Source: Larkinella terrae
GTDB lineage: Bacteria > Bacteroidota > Bacteroidia > Cytophagales > Spirosomataceae
Assembly (NCBI RefSeq): GCF_009668025.1
Contig: NZ_WJXZ01000001.1
Span: forward strand, 363,814-427,813
Direction of reading: 5' to 3'
Length of the DNA stretch: 64,000 bases
Both the position numbers and the translations under genes were made by a program. The notes beneath the pieces are model-generated. The model did not search any database. It worked only from the letters and a program-made list of their open reading frames with translations, and was not told the origin of the DNA. Shown piece after piece: positions 33,766 to 42,724 of this stretch. How positions within the stretch are numbered: the first letter of the stretch is position 1; every line of letters starts with the position of its first letter.

Positions 33766-34686
33766 TTAATTAGGGGATTTGGGTTCATCGACCTCATTCC
33801 GATCCGGCATCGACGCCTGGGCGCCCATACGGGTTACCGAAAAAGCAGCCGCTTTACAGGCAAAGGCAACGGCTTCGTCCAGCGGGCGGTTTTCTGACAG
33901 GGCCACTGCCAGAGCGCCATTGAAACAATCGCCCGCAGCCGTGGAATCGACCGCCGAGACGGCCGGGGCCGGAATCAGCCGGGCCACAGTATTCGTGTGC
34001 AGGTAGGCTCCCCGCGAACCGAGTGTAATCACGACATTCGGGATTCCGGCTTCGTGGAACTGCTGGGCGGCTTTTTCGGCCGTCGCTACATCGGTCACCC
34101 GAATACCGGTCAGCAACTCTGCTTCGGTTTCGTTGGGTGTAATCAGGTAGAGATACCGAAAAAGAGCCGGGGAAAGCGGTTGGGCCGGAGCCGGATTCAG
34201 AATAACCCGCAGCCCTTTTTTGTAACTCTGCCGGATGGCGCGTTCGACGGTGGGCAGCGGAATTTCCAGTTGAATGAGCACCAGGGACGAATCCGGTAGG
34301 GCATCAACGGCCTGACCGACTTCATCGGGCGTTAAATTGCCGTTGGAGCCGGGTGCCACCGCAATGCAGTTCTCGCCCGCAGCATCGACGTTGATGAGTG
34401 CCACCCCGGACGGATTTTCCGGATCGGTAAAAACGAAGGAGGAATCGATGCCTTCGCGCTGGAACTGCGACAGCGCCTGCTGGCCGAAAATGTCATTGCC
34501 AACTTTTCCCACAAAAACCACGGAAGCGCCCAGACGGGCGGCTGCAACGGCCTGATTAGCCCCCTTTCCGCCGGGATTCATCAGGAATGTGCCGCCAATT
34601 ACCGTTTCGCCGGGCACCGGCAGCCGATCGGTTTTCACCACCATGTCGGTGTTGGAACTGCCGATGACGCAGATTGCTGTATTCAT
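33766..34686 (-). CDS. rbsK: Ribokinase
   Basis: A 306-residue PfkB-family sugar kinase. Signature 1 is seen as NPGGKGANQAVAAARLGA and signature 2 as DSTAAGDCFNGALAVAL, with the catalytic Asp in AAGD. The N-terminal GSSNTDMVVKTDRLPVPGET and the ITPNETEAELLTG block are typical of ribokinases rather than fructokinases. It phosphorylates ribose at O-5 for entry into the pentose phosphate pathway. No ribose transporter or lacI-type regulator adjoins it. It lies between the transposase region and the second desaturase-like gene, on the minus strand. Confidence 0.92.
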   Translation of the reverse strand: MNTAICVIGSSNTDMVVKTDRLPVPGETVIGGTFLMNPGGKGANQAVAAARLGASVVFVGKVGNDIFGQQALSQFQREGIDSSFVFTDPENPSGVALINVDAAGENCIAVAPGSNGNLTPDEVGQAVDALPDSSLVLIQLEIPLPTVERAIRQSYKKGLRVILNPAPAQPLSPALFRYLYLITPNETEAELLTGIRVTDVATAEKAAQQFHEAGIPNVVITLGSRGAYLHTNTVARLIPAPAVSAVDSTAAGDCFNGALAVALSENRPLDEAVAFACKAAAFSVTRMGAQASMPDRNEVDEPKSPN

Positions 34687-34773
34687 AGGAATGTAGGAAT
34701 CGTCTGAAACCCAAATATACCTTGAATTGAGGCAACTCTACCGGCTGAACGAAGGGGAAAAGTTGAACGGTTT

Positions 34774-35781
34774 TTAACGATCCGGGTGAGAAACCGTCGA
34801 TTCGGCAGAAGTCGATTGAAGTTTGCCAACACCGCTCAGATCCTGAACGGGTTGTAATTCGCCAATTACCTGAATGTCAGCGTCCGACTCATCCGCTTCA
34901 ATGCCGATGCCCAGTTGCTGGCGCATTTCGTCGGCGGTCAGGCTGTGACCATCGTGGCTCCAGCCGGGCGGGGCCAGCAGGTATTTGATCTTCTGACCGA
35001 ACGGCCCCGGTATACGAAGGTCGTCTACCAGTTTTTTCCATTCGTGAAAAACCAGGTTGCCGGGCGAATGATCCGTCAGGTTGGTAGTCAGACCGTAGCG
35101 GACGGGATCGGTCGGTTCTTCTTCGGCAAAGGTACCAAACAGGCGGTCCCAGATGATGAGCATCATGCCCATGTTCCGGTCGAGGTAGCGAACGTTGGAA
35201 GCGTGGTGAACCCGGTGGTGCGAGGGCGTCACCAGAAACCACTCCAGAAAACCAAGCCGCTTAACATACTGAGTATGAACGATAATTCCGTAGATCTGCG
35301 TCGCCGAATACATGAAAACGATGTCTTCGGCCCGGAAACCCAGCAGCGCGATCGGCATAAAATAGATAAACCGGTAAATCGGCTGAAGCACGGAGGAGCG
35401 GAAACCAACCGTCAGGTTGAATTCTTCCGACGAGTGGTGCGTGACGTGAACCGCCCAGAACAGGCGGCAGAAATGATCGACCCGGTGCAGCCAGTAAAAG
35501 GCAAAATCTTCCAGAATGAGCAGCGTAAGCCAGTAAAGCCAGGGCGTTGAAATTTCTGTAAGACGGAATTGATACACCCACACCAAAACGCCCACATAGA
35601 ATCCCCGAACCAGCAAATCGACGCTCATATTGAGCAGGGTCAGGTAGCAGTTCTGCAGAAGCCCTTTTATTGAATAGTAAGAGCGATGCTGGTAATAGCT
35701 CAACAACATCTCCGCGCCAATGATGAGCACATACAGAGGTGTGGAGAACATCAGCAGCAAAGACTCCCTAAATCCGACCAT
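34774..35781 (-). CDS. Sterol desaturase / fatty acid hydroxylase superfamily protein (second)
   Basis: A 335-residue membrane protein with the di-iron histidine boxes HRVDH, HVTHHSSEEFN and PSHHRVHHASN, and about four hydrophobic helices. The sequence YWLHRVDHFCRLFWAVHVTHHS is characteristic of the bacterial sterol-desaturase-like group related to alkylglycerol monooxygenase. It is only distantly similar to the family member at 24311-25285. A ~50-residue soluble tail (GIEADESDADIQVIGELQ) follows the membrane core. The substrate is probably a lipid, but unknown. The gene lies 87 bases downstream of none of its likely partners and seems to be transcribed alone. Confidence 0.87.
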   Translation of the reverse strand: MVGFRESLLLMFSTPLYVLIIGAEMLLSYYQHRSYYSIKGLLQNCYLTLLNMSVDLLVRGFYVGVLVWVYQFRLTEISTPWLYWLTLLILEDFAFYWLHRVDHFCRLFWAVHVTHHSSEEFNLTVGFRSSVLQPIYRFIYFMPIALLGFRAEDIVFMYSATQIYGIIVHTQYVKRLGFLEWFLVTPSHHRVHHASNVRYLDRNMGMMLIIWDRLFGTFAEEEPTDPVRYGLTTNLTDHSPGNLVFHEWKKLVDDLRIPGPFGQKIKYLLAPPGWSHDGHSLTADEMRQQLGIGIEADESDADIQVIGELQPVQDLSGVGKLQSTSAESTVSHPDR

Positions 35782-35901
35782 TTTTATAAGTTACGATGAC
35801 TACGTCGCAAAATTACTGCTTTGATTGACAGTTTTTCCGGGACTCCTGATTAGAAATTCATTAAAAATGAATCAAACCACTGGAAACGAGAGAGGTATTG
35901 C

Positions 35902-37152
35902 TTACCAGCGCACCTGTCCATCGCCCACGACGACCCACTTTTCGGTCACCAGCTTTTCGAGCGCAAACGGTCCGCGGGCGTGTAATTTCTGCGTTGAAAT
36001 ACCAATTTCGGCACCCAGCCCAAACACCCCGCCGTCTGTAAAACGGGTAGAGGCATTGGCGTAAACGGCAGCCGCATCCACTTCATTCAAAAACCGGTCG
36101 ATGGCTGCCGGATCGCGGGATACAATCGCTTCGGAATGGCGCGACGAATACGTCTGAATGTGCGACAGGGCATCTTCCAGACCATCAACCACTTTGATAG
36201 CGCACTTATAATCCAGGAACTCCCGGCCAAAGTCGCTCAGCTGAGCCGGTTGGAGCGCCGGATAATCCGCTGACGCTAAGATAGGATACGCATCCTCATC
36301 CGCAAAAACCTCAACGTTCCATTTGGTTAAGCCGTCGACCAGCATAGGTAAAAAAGCCTCCGCAACGGCGCGATCGACCAGCACGGCATCCAGCGAATTA
36401 CAAACCGACGGACGCGACACCTTTGCGTTGATCACAATGTCCCGCGCTTTTTCGAGGTCAGCCGTTTGTTCCACGTAGGTATGGCAAACGCCCGCACCGG
36501 TTTCGATTGTCGGCACCAGCGAGTTTTTCCGGACATACTGAATCAGCGAATCCGAGCCGCGCGGTATAATAATATCAATGTAGCGGGTGGCCGTCAGCAG
36601 TTCGTTGACCACGGCCCGGTCGGGCGGCATAAGCGCAACGGCGGCTTCAGGAATATCAAATTCCGCCAGCACCCGGTGAATCAGGTCCACCAGCGCCTGA
36701 TTGGAATGGTGCGCTTCCTTCCCGCCTTTCAACACGCACGCATTGCCCGACCGCAGACTCAGCGCGGCCACATCCAGCGTGACGTTGGGCCGGGATTCGT
36801 AAATGACGCCAACCACGCCCAGCGGCACCGCCAGTTTGCGCAGTTGCAGCCCCTGTTCGATGGTTGTTTCCAGTAACACCTTGCCGCTCGGATCGGGCAA
36901 AACCGCTACCGTCCGCAGGCTATCCGCCAGATCCTGAATCCGCTTTTCATTCAGCAACAACCGGTCTTTTTTCGGGTCGGTATCCGGCATGGCATCCAGA
37001 TCTTTCTGGTTTTCAGCCAGGATGGTTTCCTGATTTTCCAAAACCACATCCGCCAACCGATTGAGCAAAGCGGTTTTCTGTTCGGCCGACAAACGCCGGA
37101 CAAATGCCGAAGCAAACTTCGTTTCCTGAAGAAGAGGAGTTACTGCATTCAT
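35902..37152 (-). CDS. proA: Glutamate-5-semialdehyde dehydrogenase (gamma-glutamyl phosphate reductase)
   Basis: A 416-residue protein from the ATG at 37150-37152; an upstream GTG at 37161 would add three residues. It has the aldehyde-dehydrogenase-like ProA fold: VIYESRPNVTLDVAALSLRS, GNACVLKGGKEA, and the active-site Cys223 in GAGVCHTYV. It reduces gamma-glutamyl phosphate to glutamate-5-semialdehyde with NADPH, the second step of proline synthesis. It begins 14 bases after the proB stop on the same strand, so proBA is one operon. Confidence 0.96.
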   Translation of the reverse strand: MNAVTPLLQETKFASAFVRRLSAEQKTALLNRLADVVLENQETILAENQKDLDAMPDTDPKKDRLLLNEKRIQDLADSLRTVAVLPDPSGKVLLETTIEQGLQLRKLAVPLGVVGVIYESRPNVTLDVAALSLRSGNACVLKGGKEAHHSNQALVDLIHRVLAEFDIPEAAVALMPPDRAVVNELLTATRYIDIIIPRGSDSLIQYVRKNSLVPTIETGAGVCHTYVEQTADLEKARDIVINAKVSRPSVCNSLDAVLVDRAVAEAFLPMLVDGLTKWNVEVFADEDAYPILASADYPALQPAQLSDFGREFLDYKCAIKVVDGLEDALSHIQTYSSRHSEAIVSRDPAAIDRFLNEVDAAAVYANASTRFTDGGVFGLGAEIGISTQKLHARGPFALEKLVTEKWVVVGDGQVRW

Positions 37153-37166
37153 ACAATCCACTGTTT

Positions 37167-38195
37167 TTACAAAAGTACAATATCGTTGGCATTTGCCACT
37201 TCAACATTCTGCTGGTTCAGTTGCGGCAGTAAATCCGACGACGACAGCCGGGCGCGGGCCACGGCCACAGTTGTGCCGTTTTCGTCGCAAATCTCAACGA
37301 CTTCGCCAGCCGCAAATTCGCCGTCTACTGCCCGAACACCAACCGCCAGCAAACTGTTCCGCCGACCCAGAGCCGCCACCGCCCCGGCGTCGATGAGCAA
37401 CGTTCCGGCGGTCAGACTGCCGCTTCCCAGCCAACGTTGCCGCGACGAGGGCGAGCTGACCTGCGGGGTAAAAGCCGTACCGGTTTCGCCCCGCAGCGCC
37501 CGCAGAATACCGTCGGGCTGTTTCAGGCCAAAAATCGCTACCCGAATGCCCATGCGCGTCGCCAGCTTGGCAAAAGTCAGTTTAGACGCCATGCCGCCCA
37601 GCCCCAGCGCCGATTTTTCATCCCGGACAATCCCGAAAACGGATTCATCGACCTGGTTGACCGTTGGAATAATGTGCCCGTCTTCATCCAGCAAACCGCC
37701 CACCGAGGTGCAAAGCATTAGGGTTGACGCGCCAAAACCGACGGCCATGAGGGTCGCTAGCTCGTCATTATCCGAGAATTTCAATTCGCGGTCGCTCACG
37801 ACATCGTTTTCGTTGGCAATCGGAATAATGCCGTTTTTCCACAATTCCTGCACGGTTTCTTTCAGTTGCAGAAACTGCTGCCGGTCGGCGAAGTGGTGGC
37901 GTTCGCAGAGCGTTTGCGCAATCGGAATGTCGTATTCGGAAAAAAACCGGTTATAGACATTGAGTAACAGCAGATTACCGACGGCGGCTGCGGCTTTTCG
38001 CTGGGCCATTTCGCCCCGGTAACCGTCAATGAGCCCTTTTCCGGCCCCAACCGCCCCCGACGATACCAATACAATGTGGTACGAACGACGCAATTCGGCG
38101 ACCTGCCGGGCAATGTCGGCAATCACGGCTTCGTTCAGCGAACCGTCCGGCTGCGTAATCGAGGCCGTACCGAATTTAATAACTAAAACTGACAC
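37167..38195 (-). CDS. proB: Glutamate 5-kinase
   Basis: A 342-residue protein starting at a GTG (38193-38195) that gives the expected VLVIKFGTASIT beginning. The amino-acid-kinase domain shows VSSGAVGAGKGLID, IPIANENDVVSDRE, FSDNDELATLMA and GLGGMASKLTFAKLA. A C-terminal PUA-like domain follows (GTLLIDAGAVAALGRRNSLL to VLL). It phosphorylates glutamate, the first and usually proline-inhibited step of proline synthesis. It is first in the proBA operon. Roughly 95 bases separate its start from the aat stop upstream; the promoter should lie there. Confidence 0.95.
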   Translation of the reverse strand: MSVLVIKFGTASITQPDGSLNEAVIADIARQVAELRRSYHIVLVSSGAVGAGKGLIDGYRGEMAQRKAAAAVGNLLLLNVYNRFFSEYDIPIAQTLCERHHFADRQQFLQLKETVQELWKNGIIPIANENDVVSDRELKFSDNDELATLMAVGFGASTLMLCTSVGGLLDEDGHIIPTVNQVDESVFGIVRDEKSALGLGGMASKLTFAKLATRMGIRVAIFGLKQPDGILRALRGETGTAFTPQVSSPSSRQRWLGSGSLTAGTLLIDAGAVAALGRRNSLLAVGVRAVDGEFAAGEVVEICDENGTTVAVARARLSSSDLLPQLNQQNVEVANANDIVLL

Positions 38196-38290
38196 GCTTG
38201 AACTGGGATTAAAAAACGAAACTGAAAGACGTTGCGGGTGATGAAGTGAATGCGGGGCAAAATTACGAAACCATCGGAGGAATCCGGGAT

Positions 38291-38917
38291 TTAATCCGCC
38301 TGATTCTTGAAAAGATGCGCCAGAACCGGTTCGGCGAAGGTGGCCTTTTTTTGCAGTGTTTGCTTCAACAGCTTCATGTATTCCGGTCGCGGGATTTCAA
38401 TGGCACCAAACCGCCGGACATTATCGTTGATAAACTGCGTATCCAGCAGCTCGAATTGTTGTTTTCGCAGGATTTCGATCAAATAATGAAAGGCTACTTT
38501 GGAGGCATTCGGAACTGTATAAAACATTGATTCGCCGAAAAAAACCGCCCCCAGCGCAACGCCGTATAAACCGCCGACCAGTTGATTATCAATGTAGGTT
38601 TCAACGCTGTGGGCCATGCCCATCCGGTGCAGATCGACGTAGGCTTCCACGATTTCTTCCGAAATCCAGGTGCCGTCGTTTTCGGAGCGGGGCAGCGCAC
38701 ATTTACGCATAACCTGCTCAAAGTCAGCATTTATACGTATTTCAAACAGCCTTTTATTCAGAACGGGCCGCAGGGATTTGGCAGGTTGGTAAGTGTCCAG
38801 CGGAATAATGGCGCGGGGATCGGGCGAGTACCAATAGAGCGTATTGTCCGTGTCGGCCATCGGAAAGATACCATTGATGTAGCCATAAATCAGGTCATCA
38901 GAGGACAGACGATACAT
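38291..38917 (-). CDS. aat: Leucyl/phenylalanyl-tRNA--protein transferase
   Basis: A 208-residue protein from the ATG at 38915-38917 (MYRLSSDDLIYGYINGIFP); upstream in-frame extension has no family similarity. Conserved Aat blocks are GIFPMAD, YWYSPDPRAIIPL, TWISEEIVEAYVDLHRMG, HSVETY, VGGLYGVALGAVFFGESMFY and DTQFINDNVRRFGAIEIPR. The enzyme adds Leu or Phe from aminoacyl-tRNA to the N-terminal Arg or Lys of proteins, marking them for ClpAP/ClpS degradation. It is a single minus-strand gene, divergent from the GNAT gene. Confidence 0.95.
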   Translation of the reverse strand: MYRLSSDDLIYGYINGIFPMADTDNTLYWYSPDPRAIIPLDTYQPAKSLRPVLNKRLFEIRINADFEQVMRKCALPRSENDGTWISEEIVEAYVDLHRMGMAHSVETYIDNQLVGGLYGVALGAVFFGESMFYTVPNASKVAFHYLIEILRKQQFELLDTQFINDNVRRFGAIEIPRPEYMKLLKQTLQKKATFAEPVLAHLFKNQAD

Positions 38918-39279
38918 GAAGATTCTCAAAAGTTCGCACAACAAATATATAAAAAAACTCATTGTAAAAAATCCGCAGACGGCTGAACCATTCTGCAAAT
39001 TTTTCGTTATTCTATTGCACAATCGGAACAATTCTTTTATCATTGTCCCGCTTTTCGGCAATCACATTAATGGCAACACCCGTCTATATACCGACATTCT
39101 ACCACACAACGCCATTTCGGTTCAGGTCCGAAAGGACCCGACCTTGTTGCTTGCCTATGCGGTGAGCATCCGCTCCTGCGGCTCATTTCTTTCCGAATTT
39201 CAATAATCAACAAACTTTTTTGATCACAGATCCAACCGGTTTTTGCCGGAAAAGGGTGCATTCATTCGATCAAACGACA
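38918..39279. other. Divergent intergenic region between aat and the GNAT gene
   Basis: This 362-base stretch has no convincing gene. It is AT-rich near aat. It includes a short GGTCC/GGACC hairpin at about 39126-39139 and a GC-rich patch (39160-39185). The promoters of both genes, and possibly arginine control of the plus-strand genes, should lie here, but no known operator was recognised. The plus-strand 96-codon frame from 38916 was rejected. Confidence 0.4.
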
Positions 39280-39987
39280 ATGATTCCAGAAGTAAACAAC
39301 GATACTTATATAGTGCAGGTCGCTGACGAAAACCATCTTCAACTGGCCGAAACGATTTGCAGGGAAATGGAGGAAAGCGCCAAGGCGCGGGGTACGGGCA
39401 TTGCCAAGCGCTCGCCTTTGTACCTGATGGAAAAGATGTTGGAAGGCAAGGCGATCGTGGCCACCACCAACACCGGCGAATGGGTGGGATTCTGTTACAT
39501 CGAAACCTGGCAACACGGCAAGTTCGTGGCCAATTCGGGCCTGATCGTGCACCCGGAACACCGCAAAAGCGGTATTGCAACCCGTATTAAAGACGAGGCA
39601 TTCAAACTGTCCCGCCGAAAATATCCCGACGCCAAGATCATCGGATTAACGACGAGCCTGGCGGTGATGAAAATAAACTCCGATCTGGGTTACGAACCAG
39701 TGACGTTCAGCGAGTTACCGGCCGATGATGCTTTCTGGAAAGGGTGTTCGAGCTGTGTCAATTACGACATTCTGACCCGGACCAACCGGAAACACTGTCT
39801 GTGTACGGGCATGTTGTACGACCCTGAGCAGCACAAGAAATCGGAGGAGAAAAACGAGAAGTGGAATTTCCTGAAAGAATCGAAGCTGTACGAACGCTGG
39901 ATGCGCATCAAACAACGCATTCTGATGCGTTTTCAGGATCGTCCCCGTGTGAGGAAACCCGAGCGTGAACTGGAAACCGTCGGGTAA
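39280..39987 (+). CDS. GNAT N-acetyltransferase linked to arginine synthesis
   Basis: A 235-residue protein from the ATG at 39280 (MIPEVNNDTYIVQVADENH). The GNAT core shows VATTNTGEWVGFCYIE, LIVHPEHRKSGIATRIKDEA (the acetyl-CoA loop) and TTSLAVMKINSDLGYEPV. A C-terminal block carries Cys156-x2-Cys159 and Cys173-x-Cys175 (KGCSSCVNYDIL, KHCLCTGMLYDP), a possible metal site, followed by a basic tail. In Bacteroides a homologous acetyltransferase precedes argG and argC, so this is likely the N-acylglutamate synthase of the pathway (inference by gene order). A terminator follows its stop, so argG is probably transcribed separately. Confidence 0.78.
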   Translation: MIPEVNNDTYIVQVADENHLQLAETICREMEESAKARGTGIAKRSPLYLMEKMLEGKAIVATTNTGEWVGFCYIETWQHGKFVANSGLIVHPEHRKSGIATRIKDEAFKLSRRKYPDAKIIGLTTSLAVMKINSDLGYEPVTFSELPADDAFWKGCSSCVNYDILTRTNRKHCLCTGMLYDPEQHKKSEEKNEKWNFLKESKLYERWMRIKQRILMRFQDRPRVRKPERELETVG

Positions 39988-40022
39988 GGAAGTCATTGTA
40001 AAGGTATTCAAGTGATTTTAAG

Positions 40023-40057
40023 TCCCTTTCGGCGGTTGGCTGGAAGGGATTTTTTAG
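40023..40057 (+). terminator. Intrinsic terminator after the GNAT gene
   Basis: TCCCTTTC (40023-40030) pairs with GGAAGGGA (40042-40049), an 8-bp stem with one wobble and an 11-nt loop, followed at once by TTTTTT. It lies 35 bases past the GNAT stop. Confidence 0.7.
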
Positions 40058-40070
40058 TTTTGCATCTTGA

Positions 40071-40149
40071 GCGGAGAGCATAGGGGTTTGGGCATAGGGT
40101 CGAAGTGAATTAACCCTCTACCCTATGCCCAAACCCCTGTGCCCTCTGC
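40071..40149. repeat. Inverted repeat built of 7-nt CCCNNNN units, upstream of argG
   Basis: Arms 40071-40100 and 40120-40149 (30 nt) pair with one mismatch and two wobbles around a 19-nt loop. The right side consists of five consecutive 7-nt units from 40114 to 40148, each CCC plus four variable bases (CCCTATG, CCCAAAC and CCCTCTG among them). It lies between the GNAT terminator and the argG start, so it may sit in the argG 5-prime leader. Confidence 0.8.
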
Positions 40150-40180
40150 CAATTTTCCATACGTTCCATAGTTCACCGCG

Positions 40181-41386
40181 ATGTCTCAGCAGAAAAAAGT
40201 AGTTCTTGCGTTCAGTGGAGGTCTCGATACCTCGTTTTGCGTTAAATATTTATCCGAAGACCTGGGGTATGAAATTTACTCCGTTCTGGTCGATACCGGC
40301 GGTTTTTCGGCCGCCGATTTAAAAGCCATCGAAGAGCGGGCTTATTCGCTGGGCGTGAAGCAACACACCGCCATCGCCAAAACCGATGATTACTACCAGC
40401 AGTGTCTGAAATACCTTATCTTCGGTAACGTCCTGAAAAACAATACGTATCCGCTCAGTGTTAGTGCCGAACGGATTTTTCAGGCCATCGCCGTAGCCGA
40501 ATACGCCCGAGAAATCGGTGCCAACGCCATTGCCCACGGAAGCACGGGCGCGGGCAACGATCAGGTCCGGTTTGATATGGCCTTCCGGATCATTGCCCCC
40601 GATGCGGAAATCATTACGCCGATCCGCGACCTGCGGCTTTCGCGCGAAGCCGAAATCGAATACCTCAAATCGAAAGGCGTTGAGCAGGAATGGCACAAAG
40701 CCGCCTACTCCATCAACAAAGGGCTCTGGGGAACCTCGGTTGGCGGTCGCGAAACGCTGACCTCCAACGGTTTTCTGCCCGAATCGGCCTGGCCAACGCA
40801 GGTGACGAAATCTGAACCGGAACAAATTACGCTGCACTTCAAAGCGGGTGAATTACAGGGCATTGGCGCTGAGCCCGTTGGCGATCCGGTTCAGGCCATT
40901 CAACAACTGGCCGAACTGGCTGGACCGTTTGGCATTGGCCGCGATATTCACGTAGGTGATACCATCATCGGCATCAAAGGCCGGGTCGGTTTTGAAGCTC
41001 CGGCTCCGCTCATTATCCTGAAAGCGCACCACGCCATCGAAAAACACGTGCTGACCAAGTGGCAGCAGTACTGGAAAGATCAACTGGCCAACTGGTACGG
41101 CACGATGCTCCACGAAGGCCAGTTTCTGGACCCCGTGATGCGCAACATCGAAACCTTCCTGGCGGATACGCAAAGCCACGTGACAGGCAAAGTCCACGTG
41201 CTGCTGGCTCCGTACCGTTTTCAGGTGCTGGGCATCGAATCGTCCTACGATCTGATGGCCTCATCTTTCGGCAGTTACGGCGAAATGAACAACGCCTGGA
41301 CCGGCGAGGATGTCCGCGGCTTCTCGAAAGTGATGTCGAATCAGTTGATGATTTACGGAAAAGTGACAGAGGCTAACAATGAATAA
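40181..41386 (+). CDS. argG: Argininosuccinate synthase
   Basis: A 401-residue protein with the ATP-pyrophosphatase P-loop VLAFSGGLDTSFCVKYL at the N-terminus, then AHGSTGAGNDQVRFD and the citrulline/aspartate region GLWGTSVGGRE. It joins citrulline and aspartate using ATP, the penultimate step of arginine synthesis. The N-acyltransferase gene is upstream and argC downstream, with a glycosyltransferase between. Its stop codon lies inside a heptamer-built hairpin (41380-41459). The length is typical for the family. Confidence 0.97.
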   Translation: MSQQKKVVLAFSGGLDTSFCVKYLSEDLGYEIYSVLVDTGGFSAADLKAIEERAYSLGVKQHTAIAKTDDYYQQCLKYLIFGNVLKNNTYPLSVSAERIFQAIAVAEYAREIGANAIAHGSTGAGNDQVRFDMAFRIIAPDAEIITPIRDLRLSREAEIEYLKSKGVEQEWHKAAYSINKGLWGTSVGGRETLTSNGFLPESAWPTQVTKSEPEQITLHFKAGELQGIGAEPVGDPVQAIQQLAELAGPFGIGRDIHVGDTIIGIKGRVGFEAPAPLIILKAHHAIEKHVLTKWQQYWKDQLANWYGTMLHEGQFLDPVMRNIETFLADTQSHVTGKVHVLLAPYRFQVLGIESSYDLMASSFGSYGEMNNAWTGEDVRGFSKVMSNQLMIYGKVTEANNE

Positions 41387-41459
41387 TGAACAATGAACAA
41401 TGAACAATGAACAGGCTAATGCGTCCGTTCATTGTTCATTGTTCATTGTTCATTATTCA
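41380..41459. repeat. Perfect 33-bp inverted repeat made of tandem GAACAAT heptamers
   Basis: Arms 41380-41412 and 41427-41459 are fully complementary with a 14-nt loop. The left arm holds one GAATAAT unit followed by three GAACAAT units. The right arm is the complement and continues with related units (ATTCAAT, ATTCACA). The argG stop codon (41384-41386) is inside the left arm. The next gene starts 15 bases after the right arm, so a transcript running into argC must carry this hairpin. Confidence 0.9.
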
Positions 41460-41473
41460 ATATTCACAGAATA

Positions 41474-42724
41474 TTGAACGTAATCATCGACGCCAGCCTT
41501 CCGGGTATTGGCTTTTACCATCGCCAGGCCAAAACCGGGGTGAGTCGGGTGGCGGAGCAATTGGTGAGGGGACTTCTTGAATCGAAAGACGTTCAGCTTT
41601 CGCTGGCGGCCCCGACGCACCAGGCCGAAACGTTGCGGTATGCACGGGAAACCTTCGGTGCCCAGGCTCCGCCCCTAGTCAATCGCCCGACTGAACTAGG
41701 TTGGGCGAAGCTGGAAAATGCACTGCTCGGGCCGTTTGCGCCCCAAAGTCTGCCGTCGAAAGTCATTCGGGAGGCTTTTTACCGAACCCGAAAAGCGCTG
41801 AAGAGCGAGCAGGCCCGGTTTTCAGCGGAGTATTTGCCGAACCAGGCAATCTATCATTCGCCGTTTTTTGCCATTCCGGCCGACATTGGAAAAATGCCCA
41901 ACCTTCGGAAAGTGCTGACGATTCACGATCTGATTCCGATTCACCACCCCGAATGGTTTCCGGCGGGCGAACGCGCCGTAAAGGATGCGATTACGAACCT
42001 GCCAGCGGATGCACACATTGTTACGGTTTCGGAAGCGACGAAAGCGGATTTTTGCCAGCATACCGGTTTTGATCCGGCCCGCGTCACCCCTATTCACCTG
42101 GCCGCTTCCCCGGATTTGTTTTTCCCGGTAACGGACAACAGTCGAATCAAAGCGACGCAAAACCGGTTTGGGTTGGGCGACGAGCCGTATCTGCTCAGTC
42201 TGGCTACGCTCGAACCACGCAAAAACCTCGATCACCTGATTCGGTGTTTCGTTGCACTGGCCGAAAGCGGTGACTTACCCAGGGAAGTAAAACTGGTTCT
42301 GGTTGGCACGAAAGGCTGGAAAATGGATCAGATTCTGGATGAAATCGCGAAGCAGGAAAGCATCCGGTCGCGGCTGGTTTTTACCGGTTTTGTACCCGAC
42401 GAAGATTTGGCCGCCATCTATTCCGGTGCGCTGGCCTTCGTTTATCCTTCCCTGTTTGAAGGGTTCGGCCTGCCGCCGTTGGAAGCCCTGCAATGCGGTT
42501 TGCCGGTGATTACTTCGAATGTATCATCGCTGCCCGAAGTCGTTGGCGACGCGGCCCTTCAGGTGTCGCCCACCGACACCGACGCGCTGGCGCAGGCGAT
42601 TCTGTCGGTCGTTCGATCATCGGATTTACGGAAAGAATTAGCAATCAAAGCCCTTCGGCGGGCACAATTGTTCTCCTGGGAACGTTTCACCAACGAGCAC
42701 ATCAGGCTCTATCAGAAATTATGA
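41474..42724 (+). CDS. Group 1 (GT4-type) glycosyltransferase
   Basis: A 416-residue protein if started at the TTG at 41474, which gives a natural beginning ([18 protein letters not shown]). Starts further upstream would translate the hairpin repeat. It has the GT-B fold pattern: [60 protein letters not shown] and the nucleotide-sugar motif [21 protein letters not shown] with its EGFGLPxLE core. It probably transfers a hexose or mannose-like sugar to an envelope or exopolysaccharide acceptor. It sits between argG and argC, and its stop overlaps the argC start (ATGA). It has no evident role in arginine synthesis. Confidence 0.86.
   Translation: MNVIIDASLPGIGFYHRQAKTGVSRVAEQLVRGLLESKDVQLSLAAPTHQAETLRYARETFGAQAPPLVNRPTELGWAKLENALLGPFAPQSLPSKVIREAFYRTRKALKSEQARFSAEYLPNQAIYHSPFFAIPADIGKMPNLRKVLTIHDLIPIHHPEWFPAGERAVKDAITNLPADAHIVTVSEATKADFCQHTGFDPARVTPIHLAASPDLFFPVTDNSRIKATQNRFGLGDEPYLLSLATLEPRKNLDHLIRCFVALAESGDLPREVKLVLVGTKGWKMDQILDEIAKQESIRSRLVFTGFVPDEDLAAIYSGALAFVYPSLFEGFGLPPLEALQCGLPVITSNVSSLPEVVGDAALQVSPTDTDALAQAILSVVRSSDLRKELAIKALRRAQLFSWERFTNEHIRLYQKL

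Noticed and set aside
38916-39206. A 96-codon plus-strand frame starting inside the aat start region
   Set aside because: No signal, motif or start context. The composition looks like AT-rich intergenic sequence, and the stretch is needed for divergent promoters.
41380-41459. GAACAAT tandem repeats considered as a phase-variable coding repeat
   Set aside because: The units lie after the argG stop and before the next start, so changes in copy number would not alter a reading frame.
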